Positions 34,119-44,599 of a DNA stretch of 64,000 bases are shown one piece after another (the first letter of the stretch is position 1; each line of letters starts with the position of its first letter). The notes under the pieces are model-generated. The model saw only the letters and a list, made by a program, of their open reading frames with translations, ran no database searches and was not told the DNA's origin. Source of the stretch: Apoderus coryli (lineage: Eukaryota > Arthropoda > Insecta > Coleoptera > Attelabidae); the NCBI GenBank assembly GCA_911728435.2, contig OU452205.1, forward strand, positions 17,738,260 to 17,802,259, given 5' to 3'. A program made the position numbers and the translations under genes.

Positions 34119-34482
34119 AACTCAAAATGAAACCCAAGTATTTATTATAAATTAAATGAATAATTAATTAATTTAAAGAAATGATATAAGTAAGTACCTA
34201 GTATTAATATTAAATGTATTAAAATTAATGTTATCAAATGTAATTCTTTGCCCTACACTGTATCGTATCTCCTCAATAATAAAATAAAATATTTGTGTGT
34301 ATGAAAAGGATAGACTAACCTGTGCACGTATATGTGGAGTCGCCCAGTTGTGTATAGTACAGAACGTCGCTCTCTGTCTACCACTGCTTGAATTGGCTGA
34401 CTGCTGTATCGTGTGTGTAGTATGGAGTACGGCGGCTTTCTGGTATGATTTTTGATTAATTTTAATTTTTTTTTTGATTTTA

Positions 34483-34500
34483 ATCCGGCTCGAAGGACCA
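34483..34500 (-). promoter_or_regulatory. Primer-binding site, tRNA-Tyr type
   Basis: On the minus strand, one base after the 5' LTR: TGGTCCTTCGAGCCGGAT. It is complementary to a tRNA 3' end reading ATCCGGCTCGAAGGA-CCA, which fits insect tRNA-Tyr. The tRNA identity is from memory of that tRNA's acceptor end. Confidence 0.75.
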
Positions 34501-34501
34501 A

Positions 34502-34737
34502 TATTCGTGTAATATGTATAATTATAGTCGCTGGTTGGTTCTCTGTTTCAAAACTATTTATTTACAAACATTATAACAATACTTTAGGAATACATAACAA
34601 TAATAACGAAGCAAAATAATACCGATGTTGTCTTGTCGTTGAAGCGACGCGAAGTGAAGTTGTGCTGCCTACGCGGGGTAGGTAGGAATCAAAATGCAGT
34701 TTCGTGCCGTGAACAGGGACGCACTCAGGACTGAACA
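34502..34737 (-). repeat. BEL/Pao 5' LTR (promoter)
   Basis: Second LTR; the element is transcribed from here towards lower coordinates. Confidence 0.95.
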
Positions 34738-34742
34738 ATGTT
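34738..34742. repeat. BEL/Pao target duplication, right (5 bp)
   Basis: ATGTT, matching 28655-28659. Confidence 0.9.
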
Positions 34743-35407
34743 TGCCCACCAGAACTCAACTTACATGAAATTGGGGAAGGTAATATTTTTACAGAGTCAG
34801 TGCCTTCAACTTCTGGAGTAAACCACGCTAAGCTGTCATCAATACTAAACAGTTATTCCACGCCTTCAACTTCAAATTGTAATATATTGAATTCACGAAC
34901 AAGCCCAAACAAGGAAAGCCAAAACATCAAATCGACATTTGGATTACCTTCTCTACCACAAGCCGTCATTAAAAACAGACGTTGTAGAAAAAAACTACCT
35001 TCCCTGATACTTTCCAGCACACCGGTAAGAGTTGCGTTGCAAGGAAAACAACAAGAAAAGCTAGACAAAGAACGAAAAAAACAATTAAAGTCAATTGAAA
35101 GATCACATAAACTAAAAACCACAAAAAAAATAAAGATGACAAAAATAGTGAAACAAAATAAAACGAAAAATACAAAACGTCATTTATTTGAGAGAATGAA
35201 GAAGACGATAAACTCTGTTTAATTTGTAATGATGAAGGTAAAAACAATGAGTTATGGTTTCGATGTAATATGTGTTTTAAATGGGCTCATTCTGAATGCA
35301 CGGATCTTGACTCAGAAGAAGCCAAGGCTAAAGTGTGGGTGTGCGACTTCTGTTATGAAAAGAAATTAAAAAAACTTGGATTTGTAAATAAACTTACAAA
35401 TGTTTAG
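34743..35407 (+). pseudogene. pogo-type transposase, C-terminal part with PHD-like finger (one frameshift)
   Basis: Continues the frame broken at 28659 (CPPELNLHEIGEGNIFTESV). A low-complexity Ser/Asn region and a basic stretch follow (KLDKERKKQLKSIERSHKLK). Near 35190-35205 a one-base change shifts the frame, giving an early stop at 35222. The other frame continues KLCLICNDEGKNNELWFRCN, MCFKWAHSECTD, VWVCDFCYEKK to a stop at 35407. This is a PHD-type C4HC3-like finger. It is fused to the transposase in this element class and is also seen in the pogo-like copy at 48455-50484. Confidence 0.8.
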
Positions 35408-35757
35408 TCCTTATTGAAAAAACTTTCCAATTTATAACCTTTTCTACACCAAAGGTTTTTAAGTTAGAATTTATTTTTTTTAATTTAGATTGTTATTTTT
35501 TCATTTGATATGTTTGTTTCGTCAACTTACCCAATGCAGTTCGTCAACTTATCAACGCCTGTGGGTAAGATGACGATTATGACACCTTTTTTTTGAACAA
35601 TAAAAGAAAATAAATCTGTTTAGCTACAGCTATAATATTGGTTAATTACTATGATAAGTAGAGTTCAAAATATTAATAATTATTTATTTTTAATTTCAAA
35701 AAAATATGTGCAAATTGGATATCAAGCTTAACTTCGCCAACTTACCCTCCTTTCCCC

Positions 35758-35759
35758 TA
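35758..35759. repeat. TA target duplication of the pogo element, right
   Basis: TA directly after the right inverted end. Confidence 0.85.
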
Positions 35760-35897
35760 CGTTTTCAGCGTCGAAACGTGGTGGGTGTGATTTTTCCAGC
35801 GTTAGTAAAAAGTATTAGGTATTAACATAATTTAACCTTCGTTCGCCATTTTGTGGATTCTTGTATCTGGGAAGTGTAATACAAAAACTAAATAAAT

Positions 35898-36060
35898 ATG
35901 GATAGTGAGGCTGGTCTTTCAGGTATTGAAAGACCTAAAATACAGCCTAGAAATCCAAAAATGACGAGTTAGAACAATTTTTGAAGTTAAGCGAAGACGA
36001 AATTTTACCTTTTGAATACAGCGGCAGCTATTGGGCCGACGACAATAGTGATATAGAAGT
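35898..36060 (+). pseudogene. piggyBac-type transposase N-terminus, broken
   Basis: MDSEAGLSGIERPKIQPRNP, then a frameshift and LEQFLKLSEDEILPFEYSGS, YWADDNSDIEV. The acidic start resembles piggyBac N-termini. No catalytic domain follows before the right end at about 36255. Confidence 0.5.
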
Positions 36061-36282
36061 CTGTTTTCTAGACCAGCAATATTTTGTTGTATTATATTTA
36101 TGTTTATTTTTTACACAATACTGTTTATTTAATAAATGTTCTGAGTAAGATTTGTATTTTTTTAGCGTAGATTGGTTTATCGTCTATAGGCGACATTAGC
36201 ACCGCAAGGCTAAATTCATTCGACAATGCTGAAGTCGCCTATGTGCGACATGTCAATAATGATAGGTCAAACTTAAGAAAAC

Positions 36283-37114
36283 ATGATAATCATATGTTTT
36301 ATACAGGGTGAGTCACGAGGAACTGTACATACTTCTACCATAAGTAGAGGTACATTCCTTATTTTCATTATTTATATACAAGGTGAATTATGGATATTCA
36401 CTAAAACAATGTTTCGTCATATCTTTTCAATGATTAAGTCGATTTGTTTCATTTTTTTTATAAAAGTGTGTATTGGTGCCTGGCAACTAACTGACATATT
36501 CAGAATTGAGAAAATCCAGGTCCGTCTTCGAGAAAATTTGTGGGACTGCTTCATATTCAACACTTCACCCTGTATATGAATTTTCAAAAATCTGATATAA
36601 TTTTTTCAGAGGCCATAAATAGACAGTTAGACCTGGGTATTTGATTTTTTTGTTACACTCACCTCACATTTCCAATTAAAGATTTATTTTAGAGCCAAAT
36701 TGAAAATTGGCAATAATGATGTATCTTACTGATTAATAATGTGTAGTTATTAAAAAGAAATCTTCAAAATAGACAGAAACGACACATACTGTGCTCCAGT
36801 ATGGTAAATACCATAATTTGAATTGATTTACAGGGCCGCATTTAAAAATCTGGTTCATCCCAATAATTCACCCTGTATGTTACTTTTTCCACCCGTAATA
36901 GACAGAAGACAGATAAAACATGTTTCTAATAACCTAGTTTTCTTATTTGTTTGAGGAAAACTCATGTGTCTAATTATTTTAATCGGAATGAAATGAACAA
37001 GCCAGGGAAATGTTTATTCATAAATTAAGAAATAAAATAAAAAACAATAACCAAACAATAAAACAGTTTTAACATTGTGGAACAAAGTAAAAAACAATTT
37101 AATAAACATTACGA
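36283..37114. other. Old transposon debris with ACAGGGTG ends
   Basis: ACAGGGTGAGTCACGAGG at 36304 and inverted partners (TTCACCCTGTATATGAA at 36563, TTCACCCTGTATGTT at 36868) suggest short Tc1-type ends. No coding frame that I recognise. Confidence 0.35.
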
Positions 37115-37200
37115 TTATAAAAGATGTTCAAAATGAAATCCATCTGCCTTAATACACTTTTCTTGACGAATGTTTAAATATGTAATGGATTTTTTCGACG
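37115..37200 (-). pseudogene. Tc1/IS630-type transposase, extreme C-terminus
   Basis: Reads LNIRQEKCIKADGFHFEHLL and stop. The CI-A-G-HFEHLL ending is the typical terminus of the DUF4817-linked insect Tc1-like family. Confidence 0.55.
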
Positions 37201-38343
37201 ACTGTTTTAGAATATAGATATTCTGATGTCAATAACTGTTATAGAATATTGAATATTCCGTAATAGTGTTACAGAATGACGTATTAAGGGTTGCCTATAA
37301 CTTTAGTGGGATTTATAATTACACAGCGGTGTTTTAGCGTAATTAATAAATATTCGTATCTCTAGAAATGGGTCAGATATATTTAAAATCTATATAACAA
37401 CTGTTTCACTTTTCAATATAATATCTTATTGAATTTTTTTTAATTGTTTACATTTAAGTTTTGACAGAAGGACAAATTGTGGAATTTGTTTGACATATAT
37501 GTCATTATTTGAAAGTCTCTTATGTGTAATTCTTATTTATATTATTTATCAGATATCTACTTATACACATTGAGGTAAGTTATTAATTATATTATCTTGG
37601 TTTTGAAGGTTTAAAAGTACCTACCTATATAAATTATTGTTATAGAACTGTTTCAATATAATGTCTAGCGAAGAAGAGCTATAATTTGTACCCCTCCTGA
37701 GATTAGGGAATTAAGTTGCACTCGTAGAAAAAGTATAGTCTGTAACACGTGGGGAATCAGCTATTCTGAACTCGTGGACCGTCACCAAATTTCCACTCGT
37801 TCAGAATATGCCACATTCCTCACTTGTTACAGAATATACTATTCTGATTGTCAGTGGGTCATTTCTGATAATATTGCAATAGTGAAAAATTCTGCATTAA
37901 TGAGCTGTTGTGTTTTATAATCGTAGTGTTTGATGATAATAAATGTAAAATTAACAAACGCAATTGTTCAGCTCCTCGCGTCGGTCAAATTTCCAGACGA
38001 GCAGCAAACGTATTAAACGTCATAAAAAATTGTAATTTGACATTTAGTATTGTTTATGTGTTGTGAATCTTCACTCAATCAAAATAGAAGAAAATAGTCA
38101 CACAAATGAAGCTTTAATTATTAATTTGTTCATGGGCAAAATGACAAATTTTTAGAAATATCATGAGAAAGTTTAATCTGATTTAAAACCAAAGAACAAG
38201 AGAAAGTTTGCACTGCAATTTCATTAACTATGGGTCATAATTGAAAACCAATTACCTATAGTATATCAAAAACAAACAGGTACAGTTAAGAACCAAATAA
38301 CAAAACGAACACAATAACATTACAACAACAAAAAATAAAACAT
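37201..38343. other. AT-rich region without a gene
   Basis: Two similar patches, TTTTAGAATATAGATATTCTGA (two short halves, about 37207) and ACAGAATATACTATTCTGAT (about 37830), could be ends of a decayed element. Nothing coding seen. Confidence 0.4.
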
Positions 38344-38599
38344 TTATAATAAATGTTCAAAATGACGACCATTGATTTCGATACATTTTGAAATCAGGGT
38401 CATTACAGATAGATTTGTGGCCTCCCTAATTCCACTGAAATCTAGATCTCATGCTATTTCTATAAATTTGTCAATTTGTTCATGAATAATAAACAAATTA
38501 ATTAAAACCTCATTTCAGTGATTATTGTCTTCTATTTTGCTAAGGTTCACCACACGTACGCAACACTAAATATCAAAATATTATAATTGCAATTTTTCA

Positions 38600-39060
38600 T
38601 GACGTACCTAATAAAAATATAGCAAAATTATTTAATTTTTATACAAACTTGTTATTATTTCAGAAACCTTACAATTTAGGTATAGGAACATGATATCAAT
38701 TTAAAGCAAATTTGATTGTTTTTCAGAATATTTGATAACATAGAAGGTGTGCCATTTGACAAAATTATGCCTATTTTTAGCAGTACAGTAATTTGCGACT
38801 ACCCTGTAACCAAGTGCTTCAATCTCTCAAGATAGTTGATATTCTTAAGATGCTACTGAACTACCTTTTCAGTCTATTCAACCGACGAAATGGCGAATAT
38901 TTTCCGGATACCTGTTCTGGATCAAAAAAATTTAAAATAAATTATTTAAAGAAGATAGGTATAGGAAAGTGTTAAATCAAAATACTCCAAAATTAATGGG
39001 GAATCCAAAAATATAATAATAATATAGCATGTTCTATTTGAAATAAGAAAGTTGGTATCC
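38600..39060 (+). repeat. Dispersed repeat, direct copy
   Basis: Inverted match of 26310-26760 and direct match of 18353-18700; ends GTTCTATTTGAAATAAGAAA, GTTGGTATC, as does the 18.7-kb copy. Confidence 0.6.
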
Positions 39061-39061
39061 A

Positions 39062-39871
39062 TTTCCGGCATGGTATGTACCTCAGTAATGGGGATACAAT
39101 AATAGCAAAGCATGTACGAGGGTGCCCGTAGAGGGGAGTAGGTACTATCTCCTCTGATGTGGAACCTCTTTATAGACGATTTGCTAAAAGTTCTGGACAA
39201 TTAAAGAATTGGGGTTCTGGGTTTCGCAGATGACCTAGTCATACATGTCCAGGGAAAGTTTAATAACATAGTAAGGGAACGTATGCAACAGGCCCTTGAT
39301 ATAAAAACAAACTGGACTCTGAAATCCTATATACTGGCACAGAACCTGCGCTGAGCTTGTCTAAAAGAACGGCGCTGGATCTCGTGAAGTGCTGGGTCAA
39401 AAGCGAGCACCAGAGATATTATAAACATATTCCCAAGCAAGAACATGGTAAGAAATCATACCTGAACAACAGAACGCACTAAAAACTGCTAACATTAAGC
39501 AGTAATCAGTTGCGAGTAACTATAGGACTCTCCCACTGGGCATTGTGCTCTGAGAAACCACCTAAATAAGATGGGGCTGTATAACGGGAACCTGCAATGT
39601 AGATTGTGTAATGGGACAGTTCAAGCAGCTTACCATGTGATATGTGAGTGTGTAGCCTTACAACGAAGGCGACACGCTATTTTTGTGCATGCACTGATTG
39701 CGCCAGCAGATATTGCCACCCAACACACAATTGAACTCCACAAGTTAGTGGAGGATACACGGTTGTTGGATTGGGTGGAATACAATAGGGGGACTTTTCA
39801 CAATAAGCCCATGAGGCTGCAGTGAAACCGCGGACTTATGTCGAACGTACCCATTCAAAAAAAAAAAAAAA
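39062..39871 (+). mobile_element. LINE 3' fragment with poly(A) tail
   Basis: Broken RT palm (LGFADDLVIHVQGKF, about 39210-39260), RNase H tail (SEHQRYYKHIPKQEHGKK, about 39400-39455), then an open C-terminal part (39571-39825) with CRLCNGTVQAAYHVICECVA and RRRHAIF. A run of 14 A at about 39857 closes it. Same family as the relic at 190-1640. The tail joins directly to Tc1-type transposase sequence, showing insertion into that element. Confidence 0.82.
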
Positions 39872-39875
39872 TTAA

Positions 39876-40335
39876 AATAAAGTCGGGTGATCTTGCTGGC
39901 CAATTTATTAGGATATGTTTAATTTAGAAATCTGCAATTGTTGATACTAAATTGGGGCGGCGCTCCGGCGTAAACCACATTTCAGCACGAAAGACCTTCC
40001 AATAAATTGGGTGAAGTGTTTTACAAGAAGAGTAGATAATTATCTGCATTTAACCGATTTGGAATTACAACTGGTTCAACAATGAAATTGTAATCATACC
40101 TGCCCAAACATGAATTCTAAATTCATGCTGGAAATGTTTCTCTTCGAAGGCATGAGGGTTTTCATCGCTATACACATGTTCGTTATGTACATTTCTAATT
40201 CCCGTTCTCGTGAATACAGTTTCCTCAGTAAATAAAATTTTCTTATGAAACCTTCCATTTTGTCTCGATGAAACGGCGAAACGTCAGCCGAATTTTAGGT
40301 TCCATTGACATATTTTGCACCTGTTGGGTTGATAC
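39876..40335 (-). pseudogene. Tc1/IS630-type transposase, catalytic region remnant
   Basis: Minus-strand frames give HPYQPNRCKICQW (linker), KKILFTEETVFTRTGIRNVH with Glu where the first catalytic Asp normally stands, NEHVYSDENPHAFEEKHFQH and RIHVWAGMI. After a gap come FRAEMWFTPERRP and NWPARSPDF. Multiple stops. Not functional. Confidence 0.68.
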
Positions 40336-40640
40336 GGATGAAGTAACTGCTCTCGTAGAATATTATTAGTAGTACTTTTGGTAACCTACAATTCGAACCC
40401 CAAGCGTCTACAGCTTAACTTGGATATGGATATTTTTCACAATAGACTCTGGCACTCATACCTCAATTTCACTCACATAATCCATATAAGCATGTCAACC
40501 TTCTCAGCGATAGAATAAAGTTCAATTTTCAAAAATAATTAGTTAAGTAAAAGAAGTAAACACTATCGTTACGTCAGATGGGCAGAATATTTGTTGTACT
40601 GTTGGCCTGTAAACAAACACAACAAGATACAGAAAAGTCT

Positions 40641-42160
40641 TAAAAAATTAAATTAGTTAGTTAGTTCCCTTGACCGGCTTATTTTTAGTTGAGGAATTTG
40701 TTGTTAAGCGTTGTACAGTCATTTCATGGACAACTTGTATAATACCAAGGCGTTACTTACAACATAAACTACAAGTTTGTGATCGAACACGAATATAAAT
40801 AAAATATTGGACCGTACATATACACATTTACAAAAACATTGCCCACCACAACAATTATAAAAATATTTGTTTCATTCAAATCGTCAAATATAAAAATCAC
40901 TACTATCATCTATACATTCCAGATCTTATCAATTCCATACAACCAGGAAAAAGTATACACAGTGGGAATCAGCATAACAAAGCCTCGTTAGCAATAGGTG
41001 GCCTACTTTCAAAAAACACTGAATAATGAAACGCAGAATCATATTATGAGAGTTGAGCACAAATTTATTGGATTTATTCGCTGTAATTATTTCAATATTT
41101 TCTGTTAATTAAAAGTATAATTCTTTGAACAAAAATATATACTAAGTAAGCAATAAAAGTCGAAACTCCTCGAAATAAGTTTAATAGATTACTCTATGAG
41201 TACATACTAAAAGGCAGGCACTACTTGTAATTTTGAGAGAGTATTTTTGTGGGGTCAAGCAATCCGTTTGATGATATTAATTTAATTCTGAAAATTTTCA
41301 TTATTAAGCGGATAGTTAAAGCTCTATATATACTGTGAAAAGCTAATTTTTGATTGCAGGGATAATTGAAATGAGAATCAATAACCGCAATGAATATTTG
41401 CATGTGCATGGAATATATTATAGGAAAAATTATTGCATTTTATTTTTTTTTTAGATAATGACCGATATAGCCATTTTGAAGTGAAGACGATTAAAACCAT
41501 TTCCAGATGGAAGTCTGTCTGTCTGTATATGTGTGTGTCTCTATGTCTTCTTCCACGATAGCGCCCAACCGCTTTAACCAATTGAGCTAAGTTTTGGTAT
41601 ATGAGTTTGAGGGAGTCCTACGATGACCCCATTAGTTCTTGGTTGAAATCGCTTTAGCCCTGTGACTTTTGATATTTGCCCCCATAATTCTCGAGAAAAT
41701 TGTGTTTAAAATTTCACCAGGTAGTTACAATACAATATTTTCAAAGAGGGTTCTGTGGCGTCATTAATTTAGCATTCGCTTCATTTGAGCGGGTTTTTTC
41801 AGTTGATTTTTTCCGCATATCCCACAGAGAAAAATAAAATAATCCAACTCATCTATTGCATAGTTGTAATACTTTCACGTTGCCGCACGAGAAACACCCT
41901 CAACGGTCTGAAAAGATTATTCAGGAGCCGAACCCTTACCAAATCCAGTATAAAACTATCAACGGCTAAATGAAGAGGTTGAAGATCATGCCCACCCTCA
42001 GGGTCAATCAGAGGATATACCTGAGGATCACCATCATGATCCGACATATTATATCTTCAACTTTAGTAAGTTCTTACATATGTATATATCGTAAATAGCT
42101 TGATATAATACGTTACTAACTTTCTTGAGTTTAAGAAATGTTTTTTTTTTTAATTTGTTC
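40641..42160. other. Non-coding stretch
   Basis: No gene seen. It includes a short (TCTG)/(TG) tract at 41512-41545, followed by CCAACCGCTTTAACCAATTGAGCTAAGTTTTG (in two parts), which has the look of a dispersed repeat. Confidence 0.45.
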
Positions 42161-42169
42161 GCTTCGGAA

Positions 42170-42202
42170 GGTTATGGGTTCGAATCCCAACTGTGCCAAT
42201 AT
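42170..42202 (+). other. tRNA-like B-box sequence, possible SINE or tRNA fragment
   Basis: ATGGGTTCGAATCCCAACTG contains a perfect polymerase III B box (GGTTCGAATCC) with a short T-arm stem. No A box or cloverleaf upstream (a T-run lies there), so not a functional tRNA gene. Confidence 0.35.
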
Positions 42203-42618
42203 TTTATTTTTAATTTTTGAATAAAGTAGTTAGTTTGTTTATTGGAAATAATGAAAATAATACAATAATAATAATAATATTTATTTCAGTAAGTACAAGG
42301 ATTACAATGTCGGTACAATATATCTTATAATTAATGTGAAATAAATATTAATCAAACTCCTGTGAAATATTCTGTAAGTCATCCTGTGTTGCAAAGTTTA
42401 AAACTTGTCTGCAACTGTAGATGAAGGTAGAACAGATAAAAGTGCACATGAAGCCATTTTAATTAAGTGTAACTATATCATTTTATAACCCAAAATTAGA
42501 AATATCTCGAAAACAAAACAAAAAGAAACAAATAAAAAAAGCAATAAATGAGTTAAACTGAAAAGTGAATTCTAATCGTTCCCGATTTTATTAGACACAG
42601 ATTTCACCCCATATCCAT

Positions 42619-43194
42619 TTAGGTGCTTATTTCAATTTTATTATCTATAAGCCAATTTGAAAAGATTTTTTTAAATGATTTATAAGAGGTTTTCTCTTTT
42701 AAATCCAGAGGCAGTTTGTTATAAATTTGCTTACCGACATACGCGAAACATCTCTGTCCTATCTGTAATTTAGTTTTGGGAAGAATTAGGTTTTCATTTA
42801 GTCTGAACCGCGTTGGATGTCGATGTGTGTTCGTATTTACTAGTCTTTTATCTTTAATTAGTAGAAGTAAAGCTGCTTTATAGAAAAGATTTTTGGTCGT
42901 TAAAATTCGAGATTCGGTGAAGATTGATTCAGACGGATGGCGTATATTAAGATTGAATATTAGTTTTAGAATTCTCTTTTGTACTATTACTAGAGGTTGT
43001 AAAGTTGTTGAGTATGCTCCACCCCATGCAATAATGCCATACACTAAGAGAGATTGGACCAGGGCAAAATACACAGCCACTAATTTATCTTTATCTAAAA
43101 TTTTTTTAAGTAATTTAAAAAGATATATCAGAGAACGAATTTTTTTTACCAAATATTGTACTTGGATATCCCATTGCAAACTGCAGTCAATCAT
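42619..43194 (-). pseudogene. LINE RT thumb and C-terminal region
   Basis: Follows the RT frame after a one-step frameshift near 43190 (GIMIDCSLQWDIQVQYLVKK). Contains YGIIAWGGAY, the usual post-palm block, then VQKRILKLIFNL and a C-terminal NKLPLDLKEKTSYKSFKK. Confidence 0.82.
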
Positions 43195-44188
43195 GATTCC
43201 CAGGTAGCGACCAAGTACGGTTTCGAAAGGGCAAAAAAATATCCATTACTTTGTTCTGTGGTAATCGATCCTTATAATGAGAGAAGGGAACATAGTAGGT
43301 TTTGTCCATGTTTATTGTGAGTAGGTTACTGTCGAACCAACAAATTATTTTATTCAGGTCGGTCTCTATTTTATTTTCAATTTCATTCCAGTTATCTGCT
43401 TCCACTAACAGAACTGTATCATCAGCAAAAGAAATTATTTGCCCTTCACAGTTTATTGAGAAAAGTTCATTTATGTAAATTAAAAACAGGATTGGACCAA
43501 GAACTGTACCCTGTGGGACCCCGTAAGATATCGCTCGGGAACTGCTATAAGTGGACTGGAGTTTCACAATTTGACGTCTGTCGCATAAATAATTTTTAAT
43601 TAGTGTGTGCGCTTTACCTCTTATTCCCACTGCATTTAGTTTGGTTAAAAGCTTGCGATGGCAAACCGTATCAAATGCTTTTGCAAGGTCTATAAATACT
43701 CCAGCGCATGGCTTGCTTTCATCCATACATCGATAGACATTTTCAACTAGTTTGGACATTGCATCATTTGTCGATTTGTCAGAAGTAAAACCATATTGCT
43801 GGTGTGACAATATCCTATGTTTTCCCACAAAAGAAATAAGTCTACTTTTAAAAGCTTTTTCGAAAATTTTTGTTATATTTGAAATAATACTTATTGGCCT
43901 ATAGTTCTCGACTTTGTTTTTTTCACCCTTTTTGTAAACGGGGGTAACAATTGCTAGTTTAAAATGATTCGGACAGATCCCTGTTGAGAAAATTTGATTT
44001 ATTATATAGCATAATGGCTTAGAGATAAAACTTGATATTTGTTTTAAGAAAAAAGAAGTGAAGTTATCAAAACCAGATGAAGATTCGTTTTTTAAGCTAT
44101 TTATAATGTTCTTTACTTCAATCTCATCTACAGGGTTAAGAAATAAAGTGTTCGCGTTAAGAGATTCTGGTTCACATTCCTGGAGCAA
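43187..44188 (-). pseudogene. LINE reverse transcriptase, fingers and palm
   Basis: 333 residues. VTPVYKKGEKNKVENYRPIS (fingers), QYGFTSDKSTNDA, FIDLAKAFDTVCH (first catalytic Asp, 167), YGVPQGTVLGPILFLIYINE (223-242) and IISFADDTVLL (Asp256-257). The frame continues upstream past the first Met (NIAEIFNKYYTTIGETLAH), so the listed start is only the first ATG. The catalytic set is intact in this part, but the element is truncated and frameshifted. Confidence 0.88.
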
Positions 44189-44599
44189 ATTTTTATTATT
44201 TGTTAATATTGTATGAGCAAGCGTTTCACCGATCGTTGTGTAATATTTGTTAAATATTTCTGCAATATTTCGTTGATCCGTTGTTGGTCGTCCTTCAGCA
44301 TCTAAAATTTCATTAATTGTATGTGTTGCATTATTTTTATTTTGATTCGAATATTCTTTGAGTGATTGCCATAATAATTATTATTAAAATTCTGTTTCGT
44401 TAGGCAGGTCATATATTTTGGATATCTTGTCGGCGAAGTTTTGGGGCGACACAACCGATTTTTTTTTTGAGTAATGAAGTCATGTTCCATCTTTGCCAAC
44501 TTTTCTATTGCGTTTCGGTAAAACGTATACAGGAATTTCCGGTTTCGTTTTCTTCATAGTTACGACGTAAGTACGTTCACGATTCCACAACTTCTAAAG

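Larger units (their letters stand above)
28660..34737 (-). mobile_element. Full-length BEL/Pao LTR retrotransposon
   Basis: 6078 bp with two 236-bp LTRs, a 5-bp target duplication, a tRNA-type primer site, a purine-rich tract and one long open gag-pol frame on the minus strand. The LTRs differ at one position that I can see (CTTCAGG versus CTTTAGG), which implies a recent insertion. Confidence 0.97.
26872..35757 (+). mobile_element. pogo-type (psq/DDE_1) transposon interrupted by a BEL/Pao element
   Basis: About 27 bp of perfect inverted ends: GGGGAAAGGAGGGTAAGTTG then GCGAAGT on the left and its complement on the right, with TA on both sides. Without the BEL insertion it is about 2.8 kb. 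Subterminal motifs GGTAAGATGACGA and CGTCAACTTACC recur near both ends (27243, 27286, 35522, 35566). It encodes a two-exon transposase on the + strand. Confidence 0.92.
26766..36255 (+). mobile_element. piggyBac-like relic carrying a nested pogo element
   Basis: The left end follows TTAA (26762-26765): CACGTTCACTGTCGCATATT, GGCGACATGCGC. The right end near 36225-36255, inverted, shares the TGTCGCA..AT..GGCGAC core but is otherwise eroded, so its exact end is uncertain. The relic's own sequence is 26766-26869 and 35760-36255, only about 600 bp; the rest is the pogo insertion. After the right pogo end sits a remnant ORF with a piggyBac-type N-terminus. Confidence 0.6.
38344..40640 (-). mobile_element. 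Tc1/IS630-type element broken by later insertions
   Basis: Transposase pieces lie on the minus strand on both sides of other repeats. The C-terminus is at 38344-38400 (SKCIEINGRHFEHLL, stop). The third-motif NWPARSPDF is at about 39876. The first-motif region is at 40060-40335. Between them sit the dispersed repeat (38600-39060) and a LINE 3' end (39062-39871). Outer limits are approximate. Confidence 0.5.
42262..44590 (-). mobile_element. 5'-truncated LINE with (ATT)n tail
   Basis: On the minus strand: linker region before RT (about 44240-44590), RT (43187-44188), frameshift, thumb and C-terminus (42619-43194), a 3' UTR, and an AATATT(ATT)n tail at 42262-42281. The endonuclease domain is absent. 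Confidence 0.88.

Noticed and set aside
28660..34737. Endogenous retrovirus with envelope
   Set aside because: The single frame ends with integrase and a DUF5641 tail; no envelope frame lies between it and the 3' LTR, so it is a BEL/Pao retrotransposon.
42170..42202. tRNA gene
   Set aside because: A good B box only; no A box, acceptor stem or anticodon arm can be built upstream.
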